Source: Scybalousia_A sp963588535
Lineage (GTDB): Bacteria > Bacteroidota > Bacteroidia > Bacteroidales > P3
NCBI GenBank assembly: GCA_963588535.1
Contig: CAVAII010000006.1
Location: 1-17,241 of the forward strand
DNA length: 17,241 nucleotides
Reading direction: 5' to 3'
Part shown: one piece after another, positions 6,648 through 13,546 of the stretch
Layout: each line of letters begins with the position of its first letter
How positions within the stretch are numbered: the first letter of the stretch is position 1
Notes under the pieces: generated by a model
The model's database searches: none
Seen by the model: only the letters and a program-made list of their open reading frames with translations
Told to the model about the DNA's origin: nothing
Translations under genes and position numbers: made by a program

Positions 6648-8462
6648 ATGCAAGCAGTAATTTTGGCTGCCGGTATGGGCAGGCGACTAGGAACATACAC
6701 AAAAGAAAATACAAAGTGTATGGTAGAAGTTAATGGAGTTAAATTGATAGACAGAATGCTTAATCAATTAACGAAAATTAATTTAACAAGGATCGTTATT
6801 GTTGTCGGGTACAAAGGAAAGGAACTAAAGGATTATATTATAAAGCAAACCTGTTATGGAAAGGTACATATAGAGTTTATAGAAAACCCGATTTATGATA
6901 AGACCAACAATATCTATTCTTTGTATTTGGCAAAAGATAAACTTATAGAGGACGACACCCTTTTGTTAGAGTCTGATCTTATCATTGACCCCAAAGCATT
7001 AGACCTAATAGTTAACCACAAAGATAAGAACCTTGCCCTTGTCTCCAAATATCAATCTTGGATGGACGGCACTATGGTACGCATCGACTCAGATAGAAAT
7101 ATTGTTAATTTTGTTCCTAAACAAGCCTTCCGATACGAAGACGTAGACGTCTATTACAAGACTGTTAATATTTACAAGTTTAGCAAAAGTTTCCTTACCT
7201 CTACTTACGTTCCTTTCCTTGAAGCGTACGTAAAGGTTATGGGCAACAACGAATACAATGAACAAGTCTTAAGAGTTATCACACACCTTCATACCGATGA
7301 GTTGAAAGCCTTAGACGTAGAGAATCTCAAATGGTACGAAATAGACGATGTCCAAGATCTTGATATCGCCTCCACTATCTTTGCCAAAGGCGACAATAAG
7401 TATCATGAATATCACAAACGTTATGGCGGTTACTGGCGTTTCCCTGAGCTATTAGACTTCTGCTATTTAGTCAATCCTTTCTTTCCTCCAAAAAGAATGA
7501 AAGAAGAACTAAAAGCCAACTTTGATACCTTGCTAACCGAATACCCTTCTGGACAATTTGTCAACTCCTTACTCGCAGGCAAATACTTCGGCATCAAACA
7601 AGACTACATAGTTATTGGTAATGGAGCAGCCGAACTGATAAAAGTGGTAATGGAAGACCATTGTAAGAATAAAATAGGCGTTATCTTTCCTACCTTTGAC
7701 GAATACCCTAACCGTCTTCAAGACGACCAAATCGTTCCTTTTATCTCCTCCGACCCAGACCTTCGTTACTCCGCTAATGACCTTATGACTTACTATGCTG
7801 ACAAACATATCTCCCTTCTACTTCTTATCAACCCAGACAACCCTTCGGGTAACTTTATCCCTAAGCAAGATGTCCTACAATTAGCCCATTGGTGCGAGAA
7901 ACAAAATATTCACTTGCTCGTAGACGAGTCCTTTGTCGACTTTACAGACGACTTTGAGAACAATAGTCTATTAGTGAATAGTATCCTCGAGGCTTACCCT
8001 ACAATGATGGTTATGAAATCCATTTCCAAATCATACGGTATCCCTGGCTTACGTTTAGGAGTATTCGCAAGTGCTAACACTAGTCTTATCGCCAAAATCA
8101 AAAAAGAAATAAGTATTTGGAATATCAACTCCTTTGCCGAGTTCTATATGCAGATATTCGGTAAGTACGAGAAAGACTACCAAAAGGCTTGCCGTGAATT
8201 TATCAAAGAAAGAGAGATATTTAGGAAAGAGTTAGAACAAATTCCTTTCCTTCGTGTATTCCCTTCCCAAGCCAACTACTTCCTCTGCGAAGTAACAGAC
8301 CGCTTTACCTCCACGCAACTTCAAGAGATACTTGTCCAACATGATATCCTTATATCTAACTGCGGACGCAAACGTAATATGCAAGGCAGAAACCTTATCC
8401 GCCTTGCCGTAAGAGACAGAAAAGATAATCACAGACTCGTAGAAGTCCTTAAAACCTTATAA
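6648..8462 (+). CDS. Fused LicC-like nucleotidyltransferase and PLP aminotransferase-fold enzyme
   Basis: A 604-residue two-domain protein. Residues 1 to about 250 form a sugar- or choline-phosphate nucleotidyltransferase of the LicC type: AVILAAGMGRRLGTYTKENT at 3-22 with the catalytic Lys in the following TKCMVEV, and acidic ESD near 107-109. From about 255 a fold-type I PLP enzyme of the HisC/CobD group follows: NPDNPSGN at 395-402, Asp426 (LLVDESF), and the Schiff-base lysine Lys461 in SISKSYGIPGLRLG. The fusion suggests that one half makes an amino-compound phosphate and the other activates it as a CDP derivative, for transfer by the LicD-family protein at 10512. CobD-like decarboxylases that form ethanolamine phosphate from phosphoserine are known, so CDP-ethanolamine is one candidate, but the substrate is inference. 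The next gene starts 4 bp downstream. Confidence 0.85.
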   Translation: MQAVILAAGMGRRLGTYTKENTKCMVEVNGVKLIDRMLNQLTKINLTRIVIVVGYKGKELKDYIIKQTCYGKVHIEFIENPIYDKTNNIYSLYLAKDKLIEDDTLLLESDLIIDPKALDLIVNHKDKNLALVSKYQSWMDGTMVRIDSDRNIVNFVPKQAFRYEDVDVYYKTVNIYKFSKSFLTSTYVPFLEAYVKVMGNNEYNEQVLRVITHLHTDELKALDVENLKWYEIDDVQDLDIASTIFAKGDNKYHEYHKRYGGYWRFPELLDFCYLVNPFFPPKRMKEELKANFDTLLTEYPSGQFVNSLLAGKYFGIKQDYIVIGNGAAELIKVVMEDHCKNKIGVIFPTFDEYPNRLQDDQIVPFISSDPDLRYSANDLMTYYADKHISLLLLINPDNPSGNFIPKQDVLQLAHWCEKQNIHLLVDESFVDFTDDFENNSLLVNSILEAYPTMMVMKSISKSYGIPGLRLGVFASANTSLIAKIKKEISIWNINSFAEFYMQIFGKYEKDYQKACREFIKEREIFRKELEQIPFLRVFPSQANYFLCEVTDRFTSTQLQEILVQHDILISNCGRKRNMQGRNLIRLAVRDRKDNHRLVEVLKTL

Positions 8463-8466
8463 ACAA

Positions 8467-9415
8467 ATGAAGATAATAACCGAACAGCAAGTAAAAGATT
8501 TACATATCTCTCCTTCCACTTGTGTAGAATGGATCAAAGAGAGTTTTGCCCTAAAAAGCAAAGCACAGTTACCTGCTAAGATTAGCCTACACCCGCAAGG
8601 AATGGATTTCTTTAATACTATGCCTTGCATTCTTCCCGAACCATACAACTACTTTGGAGTTAAGATAGGGCGTAGAATATTAGGTGCAGTGCCATCCGTA
8701 ATGTGCGATTTCTTACTATACAACACTAAGACAGGAGAACTATTGGCTCTGTTTGATGCCGATTGGATAACAGCTATGCGTACAGGTGCAGTCGCTACCT
8801 TGGCAGCCCAAACATTTAGAAAACAAGATACCCAGTATTATGGTCTTATCGGTTTGGGTAATACTGCAAGGGCAACTCTACTTTGCCTTTTGAACAGCGA
8901 ACCAAACATACATCACAAAGTCCATCTGCTCAAATACAAGAACCAAGCAGAACTATTTATACAACGTTTCGAAACCTATAACAACGTTGAGTTCGATGTC
9001 ATAGACAACGCAAAAGATTTGGTTGCCAATTCGGACGTTATCATTAGTTGCGTAACCGAAGCAAACGAATTAATCTGTGATGATGACTCCTTATTCCAAG
9101 AAGGCGTAACCGTTATTCCAGTCCATACAAGAGGTTTTCAGAACTGCGACCTCTTTTTTGATAAAGTTTTCGCCGATGATACCAATCACGTCAAAGGCTT
9201 TAAGTATTTTAGTAAATTCAGGCACTTTGCAGAGATGTCCGAGATTTTGTACGGGGGGGGTCGGAAGGCTATCTAATAAAGAACGCATCTTAAGTTATAA
9301 TATAGGTTTAGGACTGCACGATGTTGTCTATGCAAGCAAAATATATGACTTGCTGAAAAACAAAAACACAGAAGAATTTTTACTAGAACGAGAGACAGAA
9401 AAATTCTGGGTATAA
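8467..9415 (+). CDS. Ornithine cyclodeaminase/mu-crystallin family enzyme, frameshifted at a G8 tract
   Basis: The first frame (to TAA 9276, 269 residues) carries the family's features: a lysine in FGVKIGRR (Lys66), the substrate/cofactor segment LFDADWITAMRTGA (95-108) and a Rossmann turn GLIGLGNTA (126-134). At 9253-9260 a run of eight G shifts the frame and ends translation. With seven G the protein reads on as GRLSNKERILSYNIGLGLHD (in the other frame) to TAA 9413-9415, giving 315 residues, the normal length, with the conserved C-terminal NAD-domain helix. Family members are NAD(P)H-dependent cyclodeaminases, ketimine reductases or opine-type synthases such as SbnB. The neighbours suggest a role in making an unusual amino-acid-like glycan substituent. 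The tract could be a phase-variable switch or an assembly error. Confidence 0.82.
9253..9260 (+). repeat. Homopolymeric G8 tract in the ornithine cyclodeaminase gene
   Basis: Eight consecutive G inside the coding sequence, exactly where the reading frame breaks. Seven G would restore the full-length protein. This is the classical form of a slipped-strand contingency tract, but homopolymer miscounting by the sequencer gives the same picture. Confidence 0.9.
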
Positions 9416-9452
9416 CCGAACAGAACTTCCGTCTCAAAGAATTAAACATATA

Positions 9453-10478
9453 ATGAAAACAATTTGTATTTGCGGAGGCGGACACTTAGGACATGTTGTC
9501 GGTGGATATATCGCTACCAAAAAAGAAAACAAGGTCAACATACTAACCAATCACCCAGAGAACTGGAGCAACAACTTAGAGATAACTCTTCCTAATAACG
9601 AAACCATAACAGGTAATCTAAACATCGTAACTAACGATGCCTCCAAGGTTATACCACAAGCCGATATCGTCTTTATCTGTCTTCCTGGTCCGTATATACG
9701 CAAGGTGATTGAGAAAATAAAACCTTACCTTCAACCCTCAACTGCCGTTGGGACAGTAGTATCAAACACAGGTTTCTTTTTCCAAACTCACGACCTAATA
9801 CCTACTCAACCTACTTTTGGTTTCCAAAGAGTTCCTTTTATCGCAAGGACGATAGAATATGGTCATAAGGCTCATTTGAGAAGTTTCCGCAAAGAACTCT
9901 ATATGGTTGTTGAGAATGCTAATAATTTTGCTATGGGGGGGGGTAGAGAACAACTCCATAGAAGTCTTGAAAGCCTGTTAGATACGCCTATAACCCTTCT
10001 TGATAACTACCTCGAAGTCTCTCTTACTAATAGCAATGGCTTATTGCATACCTCTCGTATGTATTCTATGTGGAAAGATTATCACGAAGGCGTTTATTAC
10101 CCTATTCAACCATTACTCTATGAGGACTGGACAATAGAGGCAGCACAGTTATATATAGATATGGATAACGAGTTACAAGAACTTCTTAAGGTGCTTGGCG
10201 TAAGAAAAGGTATAGTACCTCCTGTCTTGGAGTATTACGAGAGTAACGATGCAGAGAGCCTTTGCCATAAGTTGCAGTCTATCCCTAGTTTTAAGGGTAT
10301 CAAATCTCCAATGGTACAGACCCCTCATGGTTATATCCCTGACCTCGCAAGTCGTTATTTTACCGAAGACATCAACTACTCCCTTTACTATATCTACGCC
10401 TCAACTCACCGTCACAACATCCCTTCCCTAACCATCGACCAAGTCTACCACTGGGGAAAAAGATTGTTAGAAGAATAA
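9453..10478 (+). CDS. NAD/NADP octopine/nopaline (opine) dehydrogenase-like protein
   Basis: A 341-residue protein with an N-terminal Rossmann fold (TICICGGGHLGHVVGGYI, residues 3-20), the second strand NKVNILTN, and VFICLPGPYIRKVI, followed by the all-helical C-terminal opine dehydrogenase domain (LLDNYLEVSLTNSNGLLHTS). Characterised relatives reductively join an amino acid and a 2-oxo acid with NAD(P)H, although several homologues in glycan loci have unknown substrates. The catalytic His expected in the C-terminal domain may be that in the LLHTS segment. A nine-G run at 9935-9943 encodes Gly162-164 in frame; nothing else is broken. It lies 37 bp after the ornithine cyclodeaminase-family gene, which suggests joint work on an amino-acid-like decoration. 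Confidence 0.82.
   Translation: MKTICICGGGHLGHVVGGYIATKKENKVNILTNHPENWSNNLEITLPNNETITGNLNIVTNDASKVIPQADIVFICLPGPYIRKVIEKIKPYLQPSTAVGTVVSNTGFFFQTHDLIPTQPTFGFQRVPFIARTIEYGHKAHLRSFRKELYMVVENANNFAMGGGREQLHRSLESLLDTPITLLDNYLEVSLTNSNGLLHTSRMYSMWKDYHEGVYYPIQPLLYEDWTIEAAQLYIDMDNELQELLKVLGVRKGIVPPVLEYYESNDAESLCHKLQSIPSFKGIKSPMVQTPHGYIPDLASRYFTEDINYSLYYIYASTHRHNIPSLTIDQVYHWGKRLLEE
9935..9943 (+). repeat. Homopolymeric G9 tract in the opine dehydrogenase gene
   Basis: Nine consecutive G following ATG's AT, encoding the third base of Met161 plus Gly162-164 with the gene in frame. One unit more or less would truncate the protein soon after. It is the second long G tract within 700 bp. Confidence 0.9.
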
Positions 10479-10511
10479 AAGAAAAAAGAGAAAACAAAAT
10501 TAAAAAATAAA

Positions 10512-11337
10512 ATGATAGATCAAGAAAAACATAATATTTTAAGGCAAAAGTATAATCCAGATGGCTCTACATTAAGAGAGTATCAACTTTATTTATTGGA
10601 TATGCTAAAATGGTTTGATGATTTCTGCCAAAAGGAGCATATAACTTATTGGCTCTCTTCAGGTACTTGTCTTGGTGCTGTGCGTCATGGAGGGTTTATT
10701 CCTTGGGATGACGATATAGATGTGGAAATGTTAGAAGAGGATTATGTACGTCTACTGAAGATTTTTAAGGAGACAGATGATTATGGTTTGCAGACTTACA
10801 AGAATGATAAATATTATCTTCAACAGTTCGCAAAGTTAAGAGACAAACATTCTAAGATAACCGAAAAAGAATGCAACCACTTAGACGATAAGTATAAATA
10901 TCGAGGAGCGTTTATGGACATCTTCCCAATAGAATACACTCCCAAATTCATTGCCTGGTTCGTTGATTTCGTAAGAATGAGAACAATAGTATTTATAGGT
11001 ATTAGAGCCTTTAATTATTCCGGCTTTATACGAAAACTACTTTTGGGAACATTGGTTGTTTTGCAAAGAATGTATTTCTATTGTTTTCTTCCTATAATGA
11101 AATTTCCGTTTAAATTCATAAAGGGAAAAACTCTTCGTCATAGCGTTGGCTGGTATAAGGTTACAAGAAAGAGAGAAGAGTTGTTTCCTCTAACGAGAAT
11201 TGATTTCGAGGGCGTATCCTTGCCCGGTTCCTAAACAATATGACAAATATCTTACAAGAATGTTTGGAGATTATATGCAAATACCCTCGGAAGATTCTAT
11301 ACAGACGCACGAATTGCAAATACAGTTCAATCGTTAA
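10512..11337 (+). CDS. LicD-family phosphotransferase, frameshifted near the C-terminus
   Basis: The protein has the LicD nucleotidyltransferase-fold hallmark GTCLGAVRHGGFIPWDDDID (51-70), with the metal-binding acidic run WDDDID, then the conserved FAKLRDKHSKI and GAFMDIFPIEYTP segments. LicD proteins transfer phosphocholine or similar phospho-groups from CDP donors to glycans, which suits the fused nucleotidyltransferase at 6648. The first frame stops at TAA 11234 (240 residues). If one G of GG 11226-11227 is removed, it continues as PVPKQYDKYLTRMFGDYMQI and on to TAA 11335-11337, giving 274 residues and the family's usual 'P-P-YD-YL---YGDYM-P' ending. The catalytic core precedes the break, so partial function is conceivable. 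Real mutation and sequencing error are both possible. Confidence 0.8.
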
Positions 11338-11435
11338 TTTAAGTTTATCGAACGTTATACTCGTTCCCTCTTCTCGCAAATCCTCAACAGTTTGTAATAT
11401 ATCCTTCCATCTTTCTCCCCTTTTCCCTTTGTCTT

Positions 11436-11501
11436 GCCGATTTCAATACGCAACCTCGCCGATTTCAACACGGAACCTCGCCAGTTTCAACACGGAACCT
11501 T
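11436..11501 (+). repeat. Left block of 22-bp tandem repeats (3 units)
   Basis: Three head-to-tail 22-bp units begin at 11436, 11458 and 11480, with the consensus GCCGATTTCAACACGGAACC plus CT. They differ at only a few positions. The third unit contains TTTCAACACGGAACCTT (11485-11501), whose exact reverse complement recurs at 11599-11615. The region lies between the LicD gene and the first HU-type gene. It does not look coding, because 22 is not a multiple of three and stops occur in the forward frames. Confidence 0.85.
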
Positions 11502-11507
11502 AGGTAT

Positions 11508-11591
11508 TAAAAAACCAAGTCTTTTGGGGTAAAAAACTTAGTTTTTTGAGGTAAAAAACCAAGTCTTTTAGGGTAAAAAACCAAGTCTTTC
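11508..11591 (+). repeat. Central block of 22-bp tandem repeats (about 4 units)
   Basis: Units begin at 11508, 11530, 11552 and 11574, with the consensus TAAAAAACCAAGTCTTTTGG plus GG. The second unit is more AT-rich (TAAAAAACTTAGTTTTTTGA) and nearly palindromic. The last unit is cut short by about four bases where the right block begins. The period is the same as in both flanking blocks although the sequence differs. Confidence 0.85.
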
Positions 11592-11679
11592 AAACGGAAA
11601 GGTTCCGTGTTGAAAACGGAAAGGTTCTGAGATAAAAACGAAAAGGTTCCGAGATAAAAACAAAAGGGTAAAGATAATG
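11592..11679 (+). repeat. Right block of 22-bp repeats, inverted relative to the left block
   Basis: Units begin at 11592, 11614, 11636 and, degenerate, 11658. The consensus is AAACGGAAAGGTTCCGTGTT plus GA, which is essentially the reverse complement of the left block unit. Left and right blocks can therefore pair as arms of a large stem with the central block in the loop. Confidence 0.8.
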
Positions 11680-11772
11680 GTGAAAAAGGTAAAGGATGAG
11701 TCGAAAAAGATAGAGGATAAAGTAAAAAAGATAAAAAAGAAAAACAGATAAATAAAGGATAAGAGTAAGAAA
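11667..11772 (+). repeat. Purine-rich 21-bp periodic stretch
   Basis: After the 22-bp array, four degenerate 21-bp units follow at 11667, 11688, 11709 and 11730, of the type GGTAAAGGATGAGTCGAAAAA, and then a 22-bp unit. The + strand is almost all purine. A tiny ORF at 11677-11751 runs through them. From 11773 to 11921 the DNA is A-rich with no further feature that I can see, and 11338-11435 also shows nothing clear. Confidence 0.5.
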
Positions 11773-11921
11773 ATCAACGAGAAAAGAGAGGAAGTATAAT
11801 GGGGAAAATAAAAAAACAAGAAAAAAATCAAAGAAAAGTGTAACCAAAAACGAAAACAATCGTACAAGGTATTAAAAACACATAACATAAAATCAAAAAC
11901 AATTAAAAAACTTATACGAAT

Positions 11922-12359
11922 ATGATAAATCTAGTCCCAGTTGAAAAAACATTCTACCTAATGGGTGGTGGCAAAAAATATTACTACCTTGAGGTAAAAC
12001 AAACAGCACCATTAGAATTTGAAAACCTTTGTAGACTTATCGCTGATCGATCGGGTGCTTCGCCATTCACTGTCGAGATGGTTGTCAATGAGATTACAGA
12101 TGTAATAATCGAGAATGCTGAAATAGGTCGTGGCGTTAAGCTCGGTAACCTCGGTACAGTCTTGCCAGTTATTAATTCGAAGACGGTTGAAAAAGAGGAA
12201 GAGTTGGATCTTTCGGCAGTTAAGAGGTTTTCATTGCTTTTCAAGGCTTCTCCGAGAATTAAAAAGGCATTGAAGGAGATGAGAATGAGGGTTAAGCGTG
12301 ATTATTATGCTAAATATAAGGCAGAAAAGGAAGGTCAGGCAAGTGATAAAGAGAGTTAG
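11922..12359 (+). CDS. HU-HIG family histone-like DNA-binding protein (copy 1)
   Basis: A 145-residue HU-fold protein of the Bacteroidales HU-HIG/HU-related group. The helical half (FENLCRLIADRSGASPFTVE, residues 33-52, then VVNEITDVIIENAEIG) is followed by the family signature GRGVKLGNLGTVLP (69-82). It then has the strand FSLLFKASPRIKKAL with the usual 'P-S/A-P-LK--L' end. The C-terminal tail (118-145) is very basic and then acidic-polar (KRDYYAKYKAEKEGQASDKE), a possible extra DNA contact. These proteins bind and bend DNA; their targets are generally unknown. The last codons lie within a 22-bp repeat array that runs past the stop, so the tail may have been shaped by repeat expansion. Confidence 0.85.
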   Translation: MINLVPVEKTFYLMGGGKKYYYLEVKQTAPLEFENLCRLIADRSGASPFTVEMVVNEITDVIIENAEIGRGVKLGNLGTVLPVINSKTVEKEEELDLSAVKRFSLLFKASPRIKKALKEMRMRVKRDYYAKYKAEKEGQASDKES

Positions 12360-12440
12360 GCAGAGTAATAAAGAAGGTTAGGTAAAGTAATAAAGAGAGT
12401 AGGGCAAAGTAATAAGGAAAGTCAAACAAAAACAACAAGA
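12331..12440 (+). repeat. 22-bp tandem array crossing the stop codon of HU copy 1
   Basis: Units begin at 12331, 12353, 12375, 12397 and, degenerate, 12419. The consensus is AGGTTAGGCAAAGTAATAAA plus GA. The first unit and part of the second are coding (the gene's last residues); the rest is in the gap. The period equals that of the array at 11436-11679, but the sequence is unrelated. Confidence 0.75.
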
Positions 12441-12503
12441 ACAATAACAAAAAAAAGAATAATCAAAACAGAAAAAGCAAGTTAAGAATATAAGATCAAA
12501 GGG

Positions 12504-12524
12504 TAAAGGAAAAATAGTCCTTTA
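12504..12524 (+). promoter_or_regulatory. Short inverted repeat upstream of HU copy 2
   Basis: TAAAGGA and TCCTTTA form perfect 7-bp arms around a 7-nt spacer, 58 bp before the next start codon. It could be an operator or a weak terminator of the first HU transcript; no strong T run follows. The remainder of the 222-bp gap is AT-rich and includes TTAATAAATTTATTTAA at 12541-12557. Confidence 0.3.
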
Positions 12525-12581
12525 TTGCTCTGGTCGGCGTTTAATAAATTTATTTAATAACATTCAAAAAAATTATCGCTT

Positions 12582-12995
12582 ATGGGATATCGTTATAAGA
12601 AAGTCCTAAAGAAAATTTCCGTAGGGAAAGACCCTGGCGACTACTATGTAGTTCAGATCGCAAACGAGGGCACAGTTACTAAGGAGCAGGTCCTTAAATT
12701 CATCGCAAAAGACGGCACAACATCCGCATCGGACATGGAGATAATGTTCGGAGCCTTGGCAGACGCCATCGAGGAAAACGTCAACATGGGACGAGGCGTT
12801 AAACTAGGTAGTCTCGGCACTATCCTGCCCGACATCAAGACGCACACTTCGGCAACAGCAGAAGAGGTTACCTCGGCTAACATCCAGAAGGTGTCAGTCA
12901 ATTTCCTTGTCAATCCGGATTTCCGTCGTGAGATGACAAAAGCAAAGGTCAGTGAGACCACTAAGTTAAAACTAAAACACGTTAAAGGATCATGA
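12582..12995 (+). CDS. HU-HIG family histone-like DNA-binding protein (copy 2)
   Basis: A 137-residue paralogue of copy 1. It has the N-terminal strand DYYVVQIANEGTVTKEQVLKF typical of this group (first half DYYVVQIANEG), then helices through DMEIMFGALADAIEENVNMG, then the signature GRGVKLGSLGTILP at 70-83. The ending is VNFLVNPDFRREMTK. The tail is basic (KLKLKHVKG), suiting DNA binding. It overlaps the start of the third HU-type gene by 4 bp (ATGA), so the two are probably translated together and may form a heterodimer, which is inference. Codon usage is richer in C and G than in copy 1. Confidence 0.87.
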   Translation: MGYRYKKVLKKISVGKDPGDYYVVQIANEGTVTKEQVLKFIAKDGTTSASDMEIMFGALADAIEENVNMGRGVKLGSLGTILPDIKTHTSATAEEVTSANIQKVSVNFLVNPDFRREMTKAKVSETTKLKLKHVKGS

Positions 12996-13390
12996 TTCTA
13001 TACACAGTAGCAGAGAGGAAGATCAACCTCAAAGGTGAGTCCTCAGTAAAGTATTGCCCAAAGATCGTAAGGGCTGCAACATTAGATTTCGACACTTTGG
13101 TCGATTTGATAGCCGAGCGTACAACCATCGAAGAAGGCGAGGTGAGGTCGTTCCTTTTGTCCTTGGTTAAGGCGATCAAGTACTATATAACAAGTTCGTT
13201 TGTCGTTAATATCGAAGGCGTTGGCATCTTTACCCCAACACTTACCGCCCGTGCGGTTAAGACCTTGGAGGAATGCACCGCCGACACGATAACCAAGAAG
13301 GGCGTAACCTTCCGTCCAACGGCAAAGATGACGAGCAAATTCCAGGAGATAACCTTCAAGAAGGCGAACCTGGACGTCCAGAGCGTATAA
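12992..13390 (+). CDS. Divergent HU-HIG-like DNA-binding protein (copy 3)
   Basis: A 132-residue protein that overlaps copy 2. The overall plan is that of HU-HIG proteins: an N-terminal strand (MILYTVAERKINLKGESS), a helix pair (FDTLVDLIAERTTIEEGEVR, then SFLLSLVKAIKYYI), and a strand pair ending in VTFRPTAKMTSKFQEI. The usual GRGVKLGxLGT signature is replaced by SFVVNIEGVGIFTPTLTAR (69-87), so the arginine, lysine and second glycine positions that precede the DNA-binding arm are altered. It may therefore have different DNA or partner specificity. The 4-bp overlap with copy 2 argues for a joint function. Confidence 0.78.
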   Translation: MILYTVAERKINLKGESSVKYCPKIVRAATLDFDTLVDLIAERTTIEEGEVRSFLLSLVKAIKYYITSSFVVNIEGVGIFTPTLTARAVKTLEECTADTITKKGVTFRPTAKMTSKFQEITFKKANLDVQSV

Positions 13391-13409
13391 GGACTTTGCG
13401 TTAAGCCTC

Positions 13410-13474
13410 AGAGCACCCCTTTTCCATAACTATAGTAAAAACAGGAAAGAGAAGAAAAAGGGGGGGCTCTTTTG
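13410..13474 (+). terminator. Possible terminator hairpin after the HU genes
   Basis: AGAGCACCCCTTTT (13410-13423) can pair with AAAAGGGGGGGCTCT (13456-13470), with one mismatch and a G bulge. The loop is about 30 nt, and TTTT overlaps and follows the 3' arm. It lies 20 bp after the last HU stop, the right place to end that transcript. The 3' arm includes a seven-G run (13460-13466). The long loop lowers confidence. Confidence 0.4.
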
Positions 13475-13546
13475 AAATTTGCGAGGTAGTGAGAGAAAAA
13501 ACTGAAAAGTTAGCAAGAAAAAGAAAGAAAAGATTTTGGGATATAT

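Noticed and set aside
9158..9415. Separate small gene after the ornithine cyclodeaminase frame
   Set aside because: Only its part after the G8 tract is meaningful, and that is the displaced C-terminus of the same enzyme.
11240..11503. An 87-codon + strand ORF after LicD
   Set aside because: It overlaps the out-of-frame end of LicD, whose other frame gives clear family motifs, and then runs into the repeats.
11436..11679. CRISPR array
   Set aside because: There are no unique spacers: units are directly adjacent with a 22-bp period, and no cas genes are present.
11568..11888. Long minus-strand ORFs rich in Phe and Leu
   Set aside because: They are the complement of the purine-rich and 22-bp repeat DNA. 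The composition forces F/L codons, two frames look alike, and no domain or start context supports translation.
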